Shown: one piece after another, positions 48,923 to 58,351 of the stretch
Numbering within the stretch: the first letter of the stretch is position 1
Layout of the letters: every line of letters begins with the position of its first letter
Program-made: the position numbers and the translations under genes
Notes under the pieces: generated by a model
What the model saw: the letters and a program-made list of their open reading frames with translations, nothing else
Told to the model about the DNA's origin: nothing
Database searches by the model: none
Source of the DNA: Alphaproteobacteria bacterium PA2
GTDB taxonomy: Bacteria; Pseudomonadota; Alphaproteobacteria; Caulobacterales; Caulobacteraceae
Assembly: GCA_002256425.1 (NCBI GenBank)
Contig: NKIZ01000001.1
Location: forward strand, 3,073,001 to 3,137,000
Length of the DNA: 64,000 bases
Reading direction: 5' to 3'

Positions 48923-50689
48923 ATGTTTCGCCGCGCCTTCCTCGCCGCCATGCCCGCCGCCGCCATAGCCAGCCTGGCTCACGCAGGAACCCGTTCGCAG
49001 AACCTCAATCGCGACCGCCGGGATGTAGGCTCCGGGGACCGGATTGATGGCGCCACCTTCGCCAGCCGCAGCGCCGCCTGGGGCATGCACGGCGCGGCCG
49101 CCACGGCCCATCCCCTGGCCACCCAGACCGCCATCGAGATGCTGAAGGCCGGCGGCTCGGCGGTGGACGCCGCCATCGCCGCCAATGCGGTGCTGGGCCT
49201 GTGCGAGCCCATAGCCTGCGGAATTGGCGGAGACGCCTTCGCCATGATCTGGGACCCGAAGACGAGGAAGGTGGAAGGCCTGAACGGCTCGGGCCGCAGC
49301 CCCATGGGCCTTTCCCTTGAAACCGTGCGGTCCCGCTCGAAGCATGGCCTGATCCCGTCCTATGGCGCGATTTCCGTCAGCGTACCGGGCGCCGTGGACG
49401 CCTGGTGGACCCTGCACCAGAGGTACGGAAAGCTGAATTGGGCCGACCTGTTCGCGCCGGCCATCGCCTATGCCCGGGACGGCGCGCCCGTCACCCAGAA
49501 TGTCGCCTATTACCTTGGCGCGTCTCTGAGGGGGTTCTCCCGCCCGGAAGCCGGGATCGAGGAGATAGAGAACTTCAAGGCGGTCTGGGCGCCCAGTGGA
49601 AAGACCCCTGAGGAAGGCGAGATCTTCCGCAATCCAGGGCTGGCGCGCACCTATGACCTGATCGCCAAGGGTGGACGCGACGAGTTCTACGCCGGCGAAA
49701 TCGCTGAAACGATTGAACGCTATTTCAAGCGGATCGGCGGCTGGATGACCAAGGCGGACCTGTCCGCCCACCACGCCCGCTGGGACCCGCCCCAGAAGAT
49801 CAACTATCGCGGCGTCGACGTCTATGGCCTGTCGCCCAACAGCCAGGGCCTGGCCACCCTGCAGCTGCTGAACATCCTCGAAAACTTCGACATCAAGGCC
49901 ATGGGCTTCCAGTCGGCCAAGGCCATCCACCACGCGGTGGAAGCCAAGCGCCTGGCCTTCGAGGACCGCGCGCGGTTCTATGCCGATCCGGACTTCTACA
50001 AGGTCCCCACCGAGTGGCTGCTCTCCAAGGCCTATGCCGCCGAGCGGGCCAAGCTGATTTCCGCCGACAGGATCCTCACCCCGATCCATCCCGGCCAGGC
50101 GCCCAGCCACGGCGACACCACCTACTTCACGGTGTCGGATGAGAGCGGCATGATGATTTCCCTTATCCAGTCCAACTATCGCGGCATGGGATCAGGCCTG
50201 ATGCCCGACGGCCTGGGCTTCATGTTCCAGGACCGCGGCGAACTCTTCGCCCTGACCGACGGCCATCCCAATATCTATGCTCCGGGCAAGCGGCCCTTCC
50301 AGACCATCATTCCCGGCTTCGCCACCAAGGGAGACCAGCCCTGGCTGGCCTTCGGCGTCATGGGCGGCGACATGCAGCCCCAGGGCCAGGCCCAGATCAT
50401 CTCCAACATGGTCGACTTCGGCCTGGCCGTTCAGGAGGCCGGGGATTCGCCCCGCTGGCATCACGAGGGGTCCTCCGAGCCCACCGGTGAGCCGGCGCGG
50501 GATGGCAATGGTCTGCTCCGGCTCGAGACGGGCGTCCCCGCAGCCACCCAGAAGGCCCTCGCAGACATGGGCTGGAAGCTGGGCCCGACCGATGGCGGGT
50601 TTGGCGGCTATCAGGCCATTGAGCGCTGGCCGGGCCGCTACGCCGCTGCCACTGAGATGCGCAAGGACGGCGTGGCCCTGGCCTACTGA
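48923..50689 (+). CDS. ggt: Gamma-glutamyltransferase family, exported
   Basis: 588-residue Ntn-hydrolase precursor acting on glutathione or related gamma-glutamyl compounds in the periplasm. The N-terminal signal ends near LAHAGT. A large-subunit segment AAAATAHPLATQTAIEMLKAGG-like region is visible, and the processing site precedes Thr399 in HGDTTYFTV, the predicted nucleophile. The C-terminal GFATKGDQPWLAFGVMGGDMQPQ is typical. A Tyr replaces the His often found after TT. Probably monocistronic. Confidence 0.9.
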   Translation: MFRRAFLAAMPAAAIASLAHAGTRSQNLNRDRRDVGSGDRIDGATFASRSAAWGMHGAAATAHPLATQTAIEMLKAGGSAVDAAIAANAVLGLCEPIACGIGGDAFAMIWDPKTRKVEGLNGSGRSPMGLSLETVRSRSKHGLIPSYGAISVSVPGAVDAWWTLHQRYGKLNWADLFAPAIAYARDGAPVTQNVAYYLGASLRGFSRPEAGIEEIENFKAVWAPSGKTPEEGEIFRNPGLARTYDLIAKGGRDEFYAGEIAETIERYFKRIGGWMTKADLSAHHARWDPPQKINYRGVDVYGLSPNSQGLATLQLLNILENFDIKAMGFQSAKAIHHAVEAKRLAFEDRARFYADPDFYKVPTEWLLSKAYAAERAKLISADRILTPIHPGQAPSHGDTTYFTVSDESGMMISLIQSNYRGMGSGLMPDGLGFMFQDRGELFALTDGHPNIYAPGKRPFQTIIPGFATKGDQPWLAFGVMGGDMQPQGQAQIISNMVDFGLAVQEAGDSPRWHHEGSSEPTGEPARDGNGLLRLETGVPAATQKALADMGWKLGPTDGGFGGYQAIERWPGRYAAATEMRKDGVALAY

Positions 50690-50713
50690 TCATAAGAAAA
50701 GAGAGAGGCAGAC

Positions 50714-51064
50714 ATGACGCCCGAGGAGATGGAAACCATCATCATGAGCTTCCCCGGCGCCGAGAAGGGGGTGTCCTACGGGTCGCCCGCCTACAAGGTG
50801 AACGGCAAGTTCTTCACTCGCCTGCGACGGGAGGACCAGAGCGTGGTGCTGGTGGGGATCAGCCCGGACGAGCGGGACATGCTGATGGAGGCCGAGCCCG
50901 GCACCTTCCACATCACGCCGCATTACAAGGACTATCCCAGCGTCCTGGCCCGGATCGCCACCCTGCATCCGGGATCCTTCCGGAACTTCCTCGAGCGGAA
51001 GTGGCGGACCCTGGCCCCGAAGAAGGTGGTCAAGGCGTACGACGCGGCCAAGGCGGCGGACTAG
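50714..51064 (+). CDS. MmcQ/YjbR family protein
   Basis: 116-residue small protein of the MmcQ/YjbR fold. Visible family features are MSFPGAEKGVSYGSPAYKVNGKFFTRL near the start, then VLVGISPDERDMLMEA, FHITPHYKDYPSVL and the C-terminal WRTLAPKKVVKAYD. The family is thought to bind DNA on structural grounds, and function is not established. AAGAAAAGAGAGAG precedes the ATG. It overlaps the convergent antitoxin-like gene by four bases. Confidence 0.9.
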   Translation: MTPEEMETIIMSFPGAEKGVSYGSPAYKVNGKFFTRLRREDQSVVLVGISPDERDMLMEAEPGTFHITPHYKDYPSVLARIATLHPGSFRNFLERKWRTLAPKKVVKAYDAAKAAD

Positions 51065-51279
51065 AACTCGTCTTCCATAAGGGAGCGGAACTGCTCGAAG
51101 ATTTCCGCGGCCCGCTCCTGGCTTGGCGGGGGTTCCGGCTCGGGCGCCGGGGCCGCCATGCCAGCCAGCCGACTGACCACTACGCCGTTCTGGACCAGGA
51201 CAAGCTCTTCACCCGCTTCCAGGCCGGTGAGCAGCTGGGCGAGCCTGGGCGGCAGGTCGTCTAGGTCGAGGCTTTTCAT
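51061..51279 (-). CDS. Phd/YefM-like antitoxin-type protein, no toxin partner
   Basis: 72 residues from ATG 51279. The N-terminal MKSLDLDDLPPRLAQLL, then EAGEELVLVQNGVVVSRLAG, follows the Phd/YefM DNA-binding pattern. A Pro-rich linker and an acidic helix (AAEIFEQFRSLMEDEF) complete it, where antitoxins normally wrap the toxin. No PIN or RelE-type gene lies beside it. An in-frame ATG at 51315 is an alternative start. Confidence 0.6.
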   Translation of the reverse strand: MKSLDLDDLPPRLAQLLTGLEAGEELVLVQNGVVVSRLAGMAAPAPEPEPPPSQERAAEIFEQFRSLMEDEF

Positions 51280-51372
51280 GGAAACCGAGTTTAGGCCCGA
51301 AGGCGCGGCGCGCAAAGGGTGACATGATCCGGCTTGGGGACTAGATCACAGGCTCGGAACACGGGAGTTGTC

Positions 51373-52899
51373 ATGGCCTATCGGTCCTTGCGGGACTTCA
51401 TCGCCAAGCTGGAAGCCGCCGGCGAACTGGTCCGCGTCAGCGAGCCCGTCTCGTCCGTCCTGGAGATGACGGAAATCCAGCGCCGCCTGCTGGCGACCGG
51501 CGGCCCCGCCGTCCTGTTCGAGAACGTCATACGGGCCGACGGTCAGCCCTCCGACATGCCCTGCCTGGTCAACCTGTTCGGTACGGTCAAGCGGGTGGCC
51601 ATGGGCGTCACCCTTGAGGGCCGCGAGCGGACCACTGCAGCCGACCTGCGTGAGGTTGGCGAACTCCTGGCCTTCCTGCGGGCGCCCGAACCGCCCCGGG
51701 GCCTGAAGGACGCCTGGGACATGCTGCCCCTGGCCAAGACGGTCATGGCCATGCGGCCAGCGACGGTGAAGAAGGCGCCGGTACAGGAAGTGGTCCTGAC
51801 CGGCGACCAGATCGACCTGACCAAGCTGCCTATCCAGACCTGCTGGCCCGGCGAGCCCGCCCCCCTGATCACCTGGCCCCTCGTGGTCACCAAAGGGCCG
51901 TCCGACAAGCGGGAGGACAACTACAATCTCGGCATTTACCGCATGCAGGTCCTGGACAAGAACCGGACCGTCATGCGCTGGCTGGCTCACCGGGGCGGCG
52001 CCCAGCACCATCAGCGCTGGAAGGCTTCCGGCGCCCGCGAGCCCCTGCCCGCCTGCGCCGTCATTGGCGCCGATCCCGGAACCATTCTGGCGGCGGTGAC
52101 GCCTGTTCCCGACACCCTGTCGGAATACCAGTTCGCCGGTCTGATGCGCGGGTCCAAGGTGGATCTGGTCGCCGCCAAGACCGTCCCCCTGATGGTGCCG
52201 GCCGAGGCCGAGATCGTCATCGAGGGCCATGTCATGCTCGATGACTATGCCGATGAGGGCCCCTATGGCGACCACACCGGCTATTACAATTCGGTCGAGA
52301 AGTTCCCGATCTTCCAGGTTTCCGCCATCACCATGCGGAAGAACCCGATCTATCTGACGACCTTCACCGGTCGGCCGCCGGATGAGCCCTCCGTGCTGGG
52401 CGAGGCGTTGAACGAGGTCTTCATTCCCCTTCTGCGCCAGCAGTTCCCCGAAATCATAGACTTCTGGCTGCCGCCCGAGGGGTGCTCCTACCGGATCGCC
52501 GTGGTCTCCATGAAGAAGGCCTATCCGGGCCACGCCAAGCGGGTGATGATGGGCGTCTGGAGCTATCTGCGCCAGTTCATGTACACCAAGTGGGTGATCG
52601 TTGTGGACGACGACATCAACGCCCGGGACTGGAAGGACGTCATGTGGGCCCTGTCCACCCGGATGGACCCGGCCAGGGACGTGACCCTGATCGAGAACAC
52701 CCCGATCGACTATCTGGACTTCGCCTCACCGGAGTCCGGCCTGGGGTCCAAGATCGGTCTGGACGCCACCAACAAATGGCCGCCGGAAACCCACCGCGAG
52801 TGGGGCCAAAAGCTGGGCATGGATCAGGCGACCATTGATCTGGTGAGCGAGAAGTGGTCGCGGCTTGGCCTTCCTGGCGACGGGACCCCCGTCGACTGA
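51373..52899 (+). CDS. ubiD: UbiD-family prenylated-FMN decarboxylase
   Basis: 508 residues from ATG 51373 (the ORF extends 13 codons further upstream). Family features: [61 protein letters not shown] with the catalytic Glu region, and [16 protein letters not shown]. It decarboxylates polyprenyl-hydroxybenzoate in ubiquinone synthesis or other aromatic acids; UbiA nearby favours the former. It needs prenyl-FMN from UbiX, which is not in the window. Confidence 0.9.
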   Translation: MAYRSLRDFIAKLEAAGELVRVSEPVSSVLEMTEIQRRLLATGGPAVLFENVIRADGQPSDMPCLVNLFGTVKRVAMGVTLEGRERTTAADLREVGELLAFLRAPEPPRGLKDAWDMLPLAKTVMAMRPATVKKAPVQEVVLTGDQIDLTKLPIQTCWPGEPAPLITWPLVVTKGPSDKREDNYNLGIYRMQVLDKNRTVMRWLAHRGGAQHHQRWKASGAREPLPACAVIGADPGTILAAVTPVPDTLSEYQFAGLMRGSKVDLVAAKTVPLMVPAEAEIVIEGHVMLDDYADEGPYGDHTGYYNSVEKFPIFQVSAITMRKNPIYLTTFTGRPPDEPSVLGEALNEVFIPLLRQQFPEIIDFWLPPEGCSYRIAVVSMKKAYPGHAKRVMMGVWSYLRQFMYTKWVIVVDDDINARDWKDVMWALSTRMDPARDVTLIENTPIDYLDFASPESGLGSKIGLDATNKWPPETHREWGQKLGMDQATIDLVSEKWSRLGLPGDGTPVD

Positions 52900-52963
52900 C
52901 CCCTTGCCTCCGCCTGTTTTTTCAGCGCAACTGCTGATGGTTTTTGGCTGACTGGAGAGCACA

Positions 52964-53362
52964 TTGGACGCCGCCGCCGGACACGCCGCCGCCTTGTGGG
53001 CCGGCCTTCACCTTCTGCTCGTCCTCGTCCTGTCCATTCAGGTGGTGCAGCAGAGGCGCAAACATAAGGTCCTGATCGGCGACGAAGGCATTCCGGAAAT
53101 GGTCCAGGCCGTGCGCGCCTTTGGCAATGCGTCCGAGTATGCGCCCCTCGCCCTTGCGGGCCTGGCCATCCTGGCGGTGGCCCAGGCCTCGTCCATCGTG
53201 ATCCATATCGCCGGCTTCACCCTGCTGGCCGGTCGGATCCTGCATGCCCTGGGCCTGTCCCGGTCGGGCGGCGCATCTTTCCCGCGGACCATCGGCATGA
53301 TCCTGACCTGGGTCTCCTACCTGTTCCTGATCGTCGCCCTGCTGTTCTACGCCCTGCCATAG
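52964..53362 (+). CDS. MAPEG-family membrane protein
   Basis: 132 residues with four hydrophobic helices (about 8-28, 60-80, 82-100, 110-131). The RIGDEGIPEM-like VLIGDEGIPEMVQAVRAFGNASEYAPLAL stretch is the MAPEG signature (RAFGNASEY). The start is TTG at 52964 with CTGGAGAG upstream. Bacterial MAPEG members may act on lipophilic substrates with glutathione; substrate unknown. Confidence 0.88.
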   Translation: MDAAAGHAAALWAGLHLLLVLVLSIQVVQQRRKHKVLIGDEGIPEMVQAVRAFGNASEYAPLALAGLAILAVAQASSIVIHIAGFTLLAGRILHALGLSRSGGASFPRTIGMILTWVSYLFLIVALLFYALP

Positions 53363-53389
53363 CTTGCCCCCGGACGCAGGCGCGGCCAT

Positions 53390-54730
53390 ATGGCGGGTAT
53401 GGATGAGAACCTTTTATCTGATGTGGTCGCCGCCGCCCTGCGCGCCGGGGCCGACGCCGCCGAAGCCGTGGGCTCTGAACGTCAGGCCCTGGGGATCAAC
53501 GTACGACTGGGCAAGCTGGAAGAGGTCGAGCGCGAGGAATCCCGCGACCTGAGCCTTCGGGTGTTTGTGGGCGGCCAGCACGCCACCGTGTCCGGCTCGG
53601 ACATGTCCCCCGCCGCCCGGGCCAAGCTGGTGGAGCGGGCTGTAGCCATGGCCCGTTTGGCGCCGGAAGATCCCTATGCAGGCCTGGCTGACGCCAGCCT
53701 CCACGCAAAGGGACCCTATCCCGACCTCGATCTTTTCGACCCCTCGGAGCCCTCGCCAGACTCCCTCGAAGAGGTTGCTCGGGCCGCCGAGGACGCCGCC
53801 CGCGCCATGCCGCAGATCACCAATTCCGAGGGCGGCTCGGCCATGGCCTCGAAGTCGGAATGGCGGCTGGTCACGTCCAACGGCTTTTCCGGCCATCACA
53901 AGGCTTCGGGCTTCTCCATCGGCGCCTCCGTGGTCGCCGGAGACGGCGAAGTCATGGAAGGCGGCTATGATGGACGCTCGGTCCGCTGGCGCTCTGACCT
54001 GCCCTCCCCCGAGTCCATTGGCCGCGAAGCCGGACGTCGGGCCGCAGCCCGACTGGGCGCCCGCAAGATCGACTCGACCACAGCGGCGGTCATTTTCGAG
54101 AACCGCCTGGCCACCTCACTGATGAGCCCCCTGCTCGGCGCCATCAGCGGACCCTCCATCGCCCGGGGCACCTCCTTCCTGAAGGACAAACTGGGTCAGC
54201 AGATCTTCAGCAAGGGCGTCACCATCACGGACGACCCGCACAGGGTCCGCGGCCTGGGCTCATCCCCCTTCGACGATGAAGGGGTGGCCAACCGCCTGTG
54301 GAAGCTGATCGATGACGGCGTCCTGACAACTTGGCTGCTGAACACCTCATCGGCGCGGCAGCTGGGCCTGACCACCACCGGCCACGCCTCCCGCGGATCC
54401 GCGGGACCTGCAGGGGTTGGAACCTCGAACCTGACCCTCCTGCCCGGCGACCGGGATCAGGCCGGCCTGATGGCCGACGCCGGATCAGGGGTGCTGGTCA
54501 CCTCCATGTTCGGGCCTTCCCTCAACGGCAATACCGGCGACTGGTCGGTGGGCTGTGCGGGCTATTGGTTCGAGAAGGGCGAGTTGGCCTATCCGGTGAC
54601 CGAGATCACCGTGGCGGGCAATCTGATCGACATCTTCGCCCGCCTGGTTCCCGGCTCGGACCTGGAATTCCGCGGTTCGGCCAATGCACCGTCAATCCTG
54701 GTGGACGGCCTGGCCATAGCCGGAAAGTGA
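53390..54730 (+). CDS. pmbA: PmbA/TldE-type subunit of TldD-TldE protease
   Basis: 446-residue partner of the metalloprotease TldD. The N-terminal VVAAALRAGADAAEAVGSERQALG, central SEWRLVTSNGFSGHHKASGFSIG and C-terminal GTSNLTLLPGD, GVLVTSMFGPSLNGNTGDWSVGCAGYWFEKGE are family hallmarks. PmbA lacks the metal ligands of TldD, which is not in the window. The stop overlaps the next start as GTGA. The ATG chosen gives MAGMDEN; MDEN (53399) is equally possible. Confidence 0.93.
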   Translation: MAGMDENLLSDVVAAALRAGADAAEAVGSERQALGINVRLGKLEEVEREESRDLSLRVFVGGQHATVSGSDMSPAARAKLVERAVAMARLAPEDPYAGLADASLHAKGPYPDLDLFDPSEPSPDSLEEVARAAEDAARAMPQITNSEGGSAMASKSEWRLVTSNGFSGHHKASGFSIGASVVAGDGEVMEGGYDGRSVRWRSDLPSPESIGREAGRRAAARLGARKIDSTTAAVIFENRLATSLMSPLLGAISGPSIARGTSFLKDKLGQQIFSKGVTITDDPHRVRGLGSSPFDDEGVANRLWKLIDDGVLTTWLLNTSSARQLGLTTTGHASRGSAGPAGVGTSNLTLLPGDRDQAGLMADAGSGVLVTSMFGPSLNGNTGDWSVGCAGYWFEKGELAYPVTEITVAGNLIDIFARLVPGSDLEFRGSANAPSILVDGLAIAGK

Positions 54731-55527
54731 GCCTGACCGCCGATCTGGACCTGATTGTCGACGCCGCCCGGGAAGCCGGCGCCCTGGCCCTGCGCCTGCG
54801 CGGCGCCGGGCTGGATGTCGAGTACAAGCCCGGCAATTCGCCCGTGACCAATGCCGACCTGGCGGCCGACGCCCTGCTGACCGAGCGACTGAGGTCTGCC
54901 CGACCAGACTATGGCTGGCTGTCGGAGGAAACCGCGGACAATACCGACCGCCTGGACAAGACCCGCCTATTCGTGGTCGACCCCATCGACGGCACCCGCG
55001 CCTTTGTGAAGGGTCGCCCCTGGTGGTCGGTCTGCATCGCCGTCGTGGAAGCCGGCCGGCCCGTGGCGGCCGTGGTCTTTGCGCCGGACCTTGACGAGAC
55101 TTTTACGGCACGGACGGGAGGCGGCGCCCACCTGAACGGCAAGGTCATCCAAGCCAGCCAGACCGATCGGGTCGAGGGCTGCGGCATGGTCGGCGATGAG
55201 GTCATGTTCAAACACCCGGCCTGGCCGACCCCCTGGCCGCCAATGCGCATCGAGCCTCGCAACTCAACCGCCTATCGCATGTGCCTGGTGGCCAATGGCG
55301 CCTTTGACGCGACCATCGCCATGGGTCCCAAGAGCGATTGGGATATCGCTGCGGCCGATCTGATCGCCACCGAGGCCATGGCCCATTGCAGCGATCACCA
55401 GGGTCAGCCTTTCGCCTATAACCGTCCAAATCCACAACAACGCAGCATGGTCTGCGCTGCGCCGCGTCTGGCGCCCTTGATCCTGGAGCGGGTCTCGCCT
55501 ATCGCCTTGCGCAACAGCGTTCCCTAA
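54727..55527 (+). CDS. Inositol monophosphatase family protein (CysQ-like)
   Basis: 266 residues from GTG 54727, which overlaps the pmbA stop; the longer upstream frame runs through pmbA in another frame and is rejected. Mg-binding motifs are WLSEETADN, VDPIDGTRAFVKG and KSDWDIAAADLIA. The WWSVCIAVVEAGRPVAAVV segment suits the 3'(2'),5'-bisphosphate nucleotidase (CysQ) branch, although inositol-1-phosphatase is possible. It is the central gene of a block that is often conserved with DUF4170 in this class. Confidence 0.9.
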   Translation: MSLTADLDLIVDAAREAGALALRLRGAGLDVEYKPGNSPVTNADLAADALLTERLRSARPDYGWLSEETADNTDRLDKTRLFVVDPIDGTRAFVKGRPWWSVCIAVVEAGRPVAAVVFAPDLDETFTARTGGGAHLNGKVIQASQTDRVEGCGMVGDEVMFKHPAWPTPWPPMRIEPRNSTAYRMCLVANGAFDATIAMGPKSDWDIAAADLIATEAMAHCSDHQGQPFAYNRPNPQQRSMVCAAPRLAPLILERVSPIALRNSVP

Positions 55528-55541
55528 GGAAAACCTCACCC

Positions 55542-55772
55542 ATGCCCGACAGCCAGCTTCTGCATCTCGTGATCGGCGGCGAATTGGAGGATGTTGAAGG
55601 CGTCAAGTTCCGCGATCTGAACAAGATCGACCTGGTCGGCGCCTACCCCAGCCACGACGCCGCCCTCGCCGCCTGGCGCGCCAAGGCCCAGTCCACGGTC
55701 GACAACGCCCTGATGCGCTATTTCATCATCCACGCCCACAAGCTGCTGGATCCGAAGACCGACGGTCACTAG
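55542..55772 (+). CDS. DUF4170 protein
   Basis: 76-residue small protein starting with an ATG preceded by AAGGA. The pattern LLHLVIGGELEDVEGVKFRDL, DLVGAYPSHDAALAAWRAKAQ, VDNALMRYFIIHAHKLL is DUF4170, a family typically encoded next to inositol monophosphatase-like genes in Alphaproteobacteria. Function unknown. Convergent with the phosphatase at 55779. Confidence 0.9.
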   Translation: MPDSQLLHLVIGGELEDVEGVKFRDLNKIDLVGAYPSHDAALAAWRAKAQSTVDNALMRYFIIHAHKLLDPKTDGH

Positions 55773-55778
55773 GCGGAG

Positions 55779-56444
55779 CTATTCGCGCTTCAGGATCCCG
55801 TCAGTAAGCAGCCGACCCCACATCTGCGAGCGGAAGTCGGCCTTGATGGCGGCTTCGTCATAGTCGGGGCTGTCGACCCATTCGAGGAAGGTCTGACCCC
55901 GGGGTTCGCCCTGGTCGAGATAACGCTCGAAGGTGTAATCGAGGACCCCGGTCTTGCCTGCCTTCACATGCAGGTATTTCAGCGACAGCTGTTCCAGGGC
56001 CTCACGGATGGGCAGGCCCTTTCGGAAGTGCATGTAGAAGACGCTCATGATGCCGGCCCGGTCCGCCCCGGATTTGCAGTGCATCAGGGCCGGATATTCC
56101 AGGCTTTCGAACAGGGCCTTGGCGCCATGGACCCGGGCCCGGCTGGGCACTTCCCGCGAGGTGATGGTGAAGTCGACCAGGGTCAGGCCCAGACGCTCGC
56201 AGGCGTCCTTTTCCAGGGCATGGAAGCTGGCGTCAAAGCCGCCGCGCAGGTTGACGATGGTCTTGATCCCCTGGGCCTTCCACTGCTCAAGCTGGAAGGG
56301 CCAGGGCTGATTGGTGCGGACCAGTTCGTCGGACACCCAGTGGGCGTTGCGGAATCTCAGGCGCAGATAGGCGTGATCCTTCCAGAGATAGTCCAGATAG
56401 GTCCGAAATCGGCCTTGCTTTGTGGTTAGGTCAAAATCGGCCAA
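55779..56444 (-). CDS. Dual-specificity phosphatase (Siw14/PTP-like)
   Basis: 221 residues. The active-site loop is HCKSGADRAGI (Cys-x5-Arg) near residue 117, and the general-acid region lies in the preceding loop LTLVDFTITSREVPS. FQLEQWKAQGIKTIVNLRGG is common in this subfamily. The C-terminal WVDSPDYDEAAIKADFRSQ follows. Substrate could be a phosphoprotein or inositol pyrophosphate; neither is fixed. Divergent from msbA. Confidence 0.87.
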   Translation of the reverse strand: MADFDLTTKQGRFRTYLDYLWKDHAYLRLRFRNAHWVSDELVRTNQPWPFQLEQWKAQGIKTIVNLRGGFDASFHALEKDACERLGLTLVDFTITSREVPSRARVHGAKALFESLEYPALMHCKSGADRAGIMSVFYMHFRKGLPIREALEQLSLKYLHVKAGKTGVLDYTFERYLDQGEPRGQTFLEWVDSPDYDEAAIKADFRSQMWGRLLTDGILKRE

Positions 56445-56563
56445 GGGGAGCTCCGGCTGGGATGGCCTTCCTGATTAAGGGCTTCGGCCCTCAAACGGAA
56501 GCATTCAACGCGGTTGTCCCTATCGCCCATCTTGACTTCGAAGCCCTGACAGCCGACCCCAGC

Positions 56564-58351
56564 ATGATGACACCTACCGCCCCAGAGCCTGCCGAAACAT
56601 CGGCCCGCGCCCTGATAGGACGGATTGCGCGGGTCTACATGGCGCCAAGGGCCATGGCCTGGTCTGGCGCCATGGTGGCCGCCATCATTGTCGCAGCCCT
56701 GAGCGCCAAACTGATCCAGATCCTGGAGCCAGCGATCAATGACCTGATCGTCAATCACAAGCCCGGCGCCCTGATGGTGATTCCCGTCACCATCGCCGCC
56801 CTGGCCCTGGGACGGGGTCTGGCCCAGGTGATCCAGGCCTCCCTGGTCAACGAGATCGGGAATGCCGTGGTCGGCCAGGTCCAGGTCCAGCTGTTCGGGC
56901 GACTGGTGCGGGCTGACCTGGCCCGCCTGCGGACCCAGCACTCGGGTGAGTATGTCTCATCTGTCCTCTATGACGCCGGCCTGATCCGTGAGGCGGCGAC
57001 CTCGGGCGTGATCAACTATACCCAGCACCTGCTGACCGTGATCGGCGCCGTGACGGTCATGGTGGCCAATGACCTCTACCTGTCCCTGACCCTGCTGGTG
57101 GCGGCGCCCCTGGCCACAGGGATCATGCGCCGCTTCGCCAAGCGGACCTCCAAGGCCGCCAAGGGCGCCATGGCCGAGACCTCTGCCCTTTCCACCGCCA
57201 TCATGGAAAGCCTGGACGGCGTAAGGGTGGTGAAGATCGAGAACCGCGAAGCCTTTGAAGAGGCCCGGGTCGCTGAGGTGGTCAAACGACGTCAGGCCCA
57301 CCTGGTCCAGGGCGCCAATGCCCGGGCGAGGGCGGCGCCGGCCACCGAAACCCTCATGACCCTGATCACGGCGGCGGTCATCGCCTATGCCGGTTGGCGG
57401 TCCCAGTCGGGGGGCATGAATGTGGGGGCCTTCGTCGCTTTCATCGGCGCCCTGGGCCTGGCCTCCCAGTCCCTGAGGCAGCTGGCCAATCTGCAGACCG
57501 TATTCGCCGAAGGCCTGTCGGCGGCGCGGCGCCTGTTCAGGGCCCTAGATATCGAGCCGGAAATCCGCGACCGAGCCGATGCAAAGTCCCTGGCCCTCGG
57601 ACAGGCCACCATCGCCTTCGAGGACGTGGGCTTCGCCTATGGAGATGGCCCCTCAGTCCTCGACGGCGTCAGCCTCACAGTCAGCCGGGGCGAGACCGTG
57701 GCCCTGGTCGGGCCCTCCGGCGGCGGCAAGACCACCCTGCTCAACCTCATTCCCCGGTTCTATGACGTGACCCGGGGCAAGGTCAGCGTAGACGGAACCG
57801 ATGTCCGGGATGTGACCCTGGCCTCGCTTCGCAACCAGATCGCCCTGGTGACCCAGGAGCCCTTCCTGTTCGACGACTCCATCCGCGCCAATATCGCCTA
57901 TGCCAGACCCGAGGCGACCGCAGCCGAGATCGAGGCGGCGGCGACTGCGGCGGCGGCTCATGACTTCATCCTGGCCCTGCCCGGCGGCTATGACACCCTG
58001 GTGGGCGAAGCGGGCGCCCGCCTTTCCGGCGGCCAGAGGCAGAGGATCGCCATTGCCCGGGCCTTCCTGAAAAATGCCCCCATCCTGTTGCTGGATGAGG
58101 CGACCAGCGCCCTCGACACCGAGAGCGAAGCCCAGGTCCAGGCGGCCCTGGCGCGACTGATGGCCGGGCGAACCACAATCCTGATCGCCCACCGGCTCTC
58201 CACGGTCCGCAGCGCCGACCGCATCCACGTGATCGATCAGGGCCGGATTGTCGAGACGGGAACCCATGGCGAGCTGATCGCCCGGCAGGGGCTCTACGCA
58301 CGGCTGGCCCAGTCCCAGGATCTGGAGCCAGTGGCGGAGGCCCGCCCATGA
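56564..58351 (+). CDS. msbA: MsbA-type lipid A/lipid flippase ABC transporter
   Basis: 595 residues from ATG 56564 (or ATG 56567); the ORF runs back to 56420, but the region before MMTPTAPEP is not MsbA-like and overlaps the divergent phosphatase. Six helices between about 35 and 300. The ATPase has Walker A GPSGGGKTT, LVTQEPFLFDD, signature LSGGQRQRIAIARA, Walker B ILLLDEATSALD and IAHRLST. Being the first gene of msbA-DUF374-CDF-waaA-lpxK, it likely moves lipid A-core across the inner membrane. The next start overlaps its stop (ATGA). Confidence 0.9.
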   Translation: MMTPTAPEPAETSARALIGRIARVYMAPRAMAWSGAMVAAIIVAALSAKLIQILEPAINDLIVNHKPGALMVIPVTIAALALGRGLAQVIQASLVNEIGNAVVGQVQVQLFGRLVRADLARLRTQHSGEYVSSVLYDAGLIREAATSGVINYTQHLLTVIGAVTVMVANDLYLSLTLLVAAPLATGIMRRFAKRTSKAAKGAMAETSALSTAIMESLDGVRVVKIENREAFEEARVAEVVKRRQAHLVQGANARARAAPATETLMTLITAAVIAYAGWRSQSGGMNVGAFVAFIGALGLASQSLRQLANLQTVFAEGLSAARRLFRALDIEPEIRDRADAKSLALGQATIAFEDVGFAYGDGPSVLDGVSLTVSRGETVALVGPSGGGKTTLLNLIPRFYDVTRGKVSVDGTDVRDVTLASLRNQIALVTQEPFLFDDSIRANIAYARPEATAAEIEAAATAAAAHDFILALPGGYDTLVGEAGARLSGGQRQRIAIARAFLKNAPILLLDEATSALDTESEAQVQAALARLMAGRTTILIAHRLSTVRSADRIHVIDQGRIVETGTHGELIARQGLYARLAQSQDLEPVAEARP

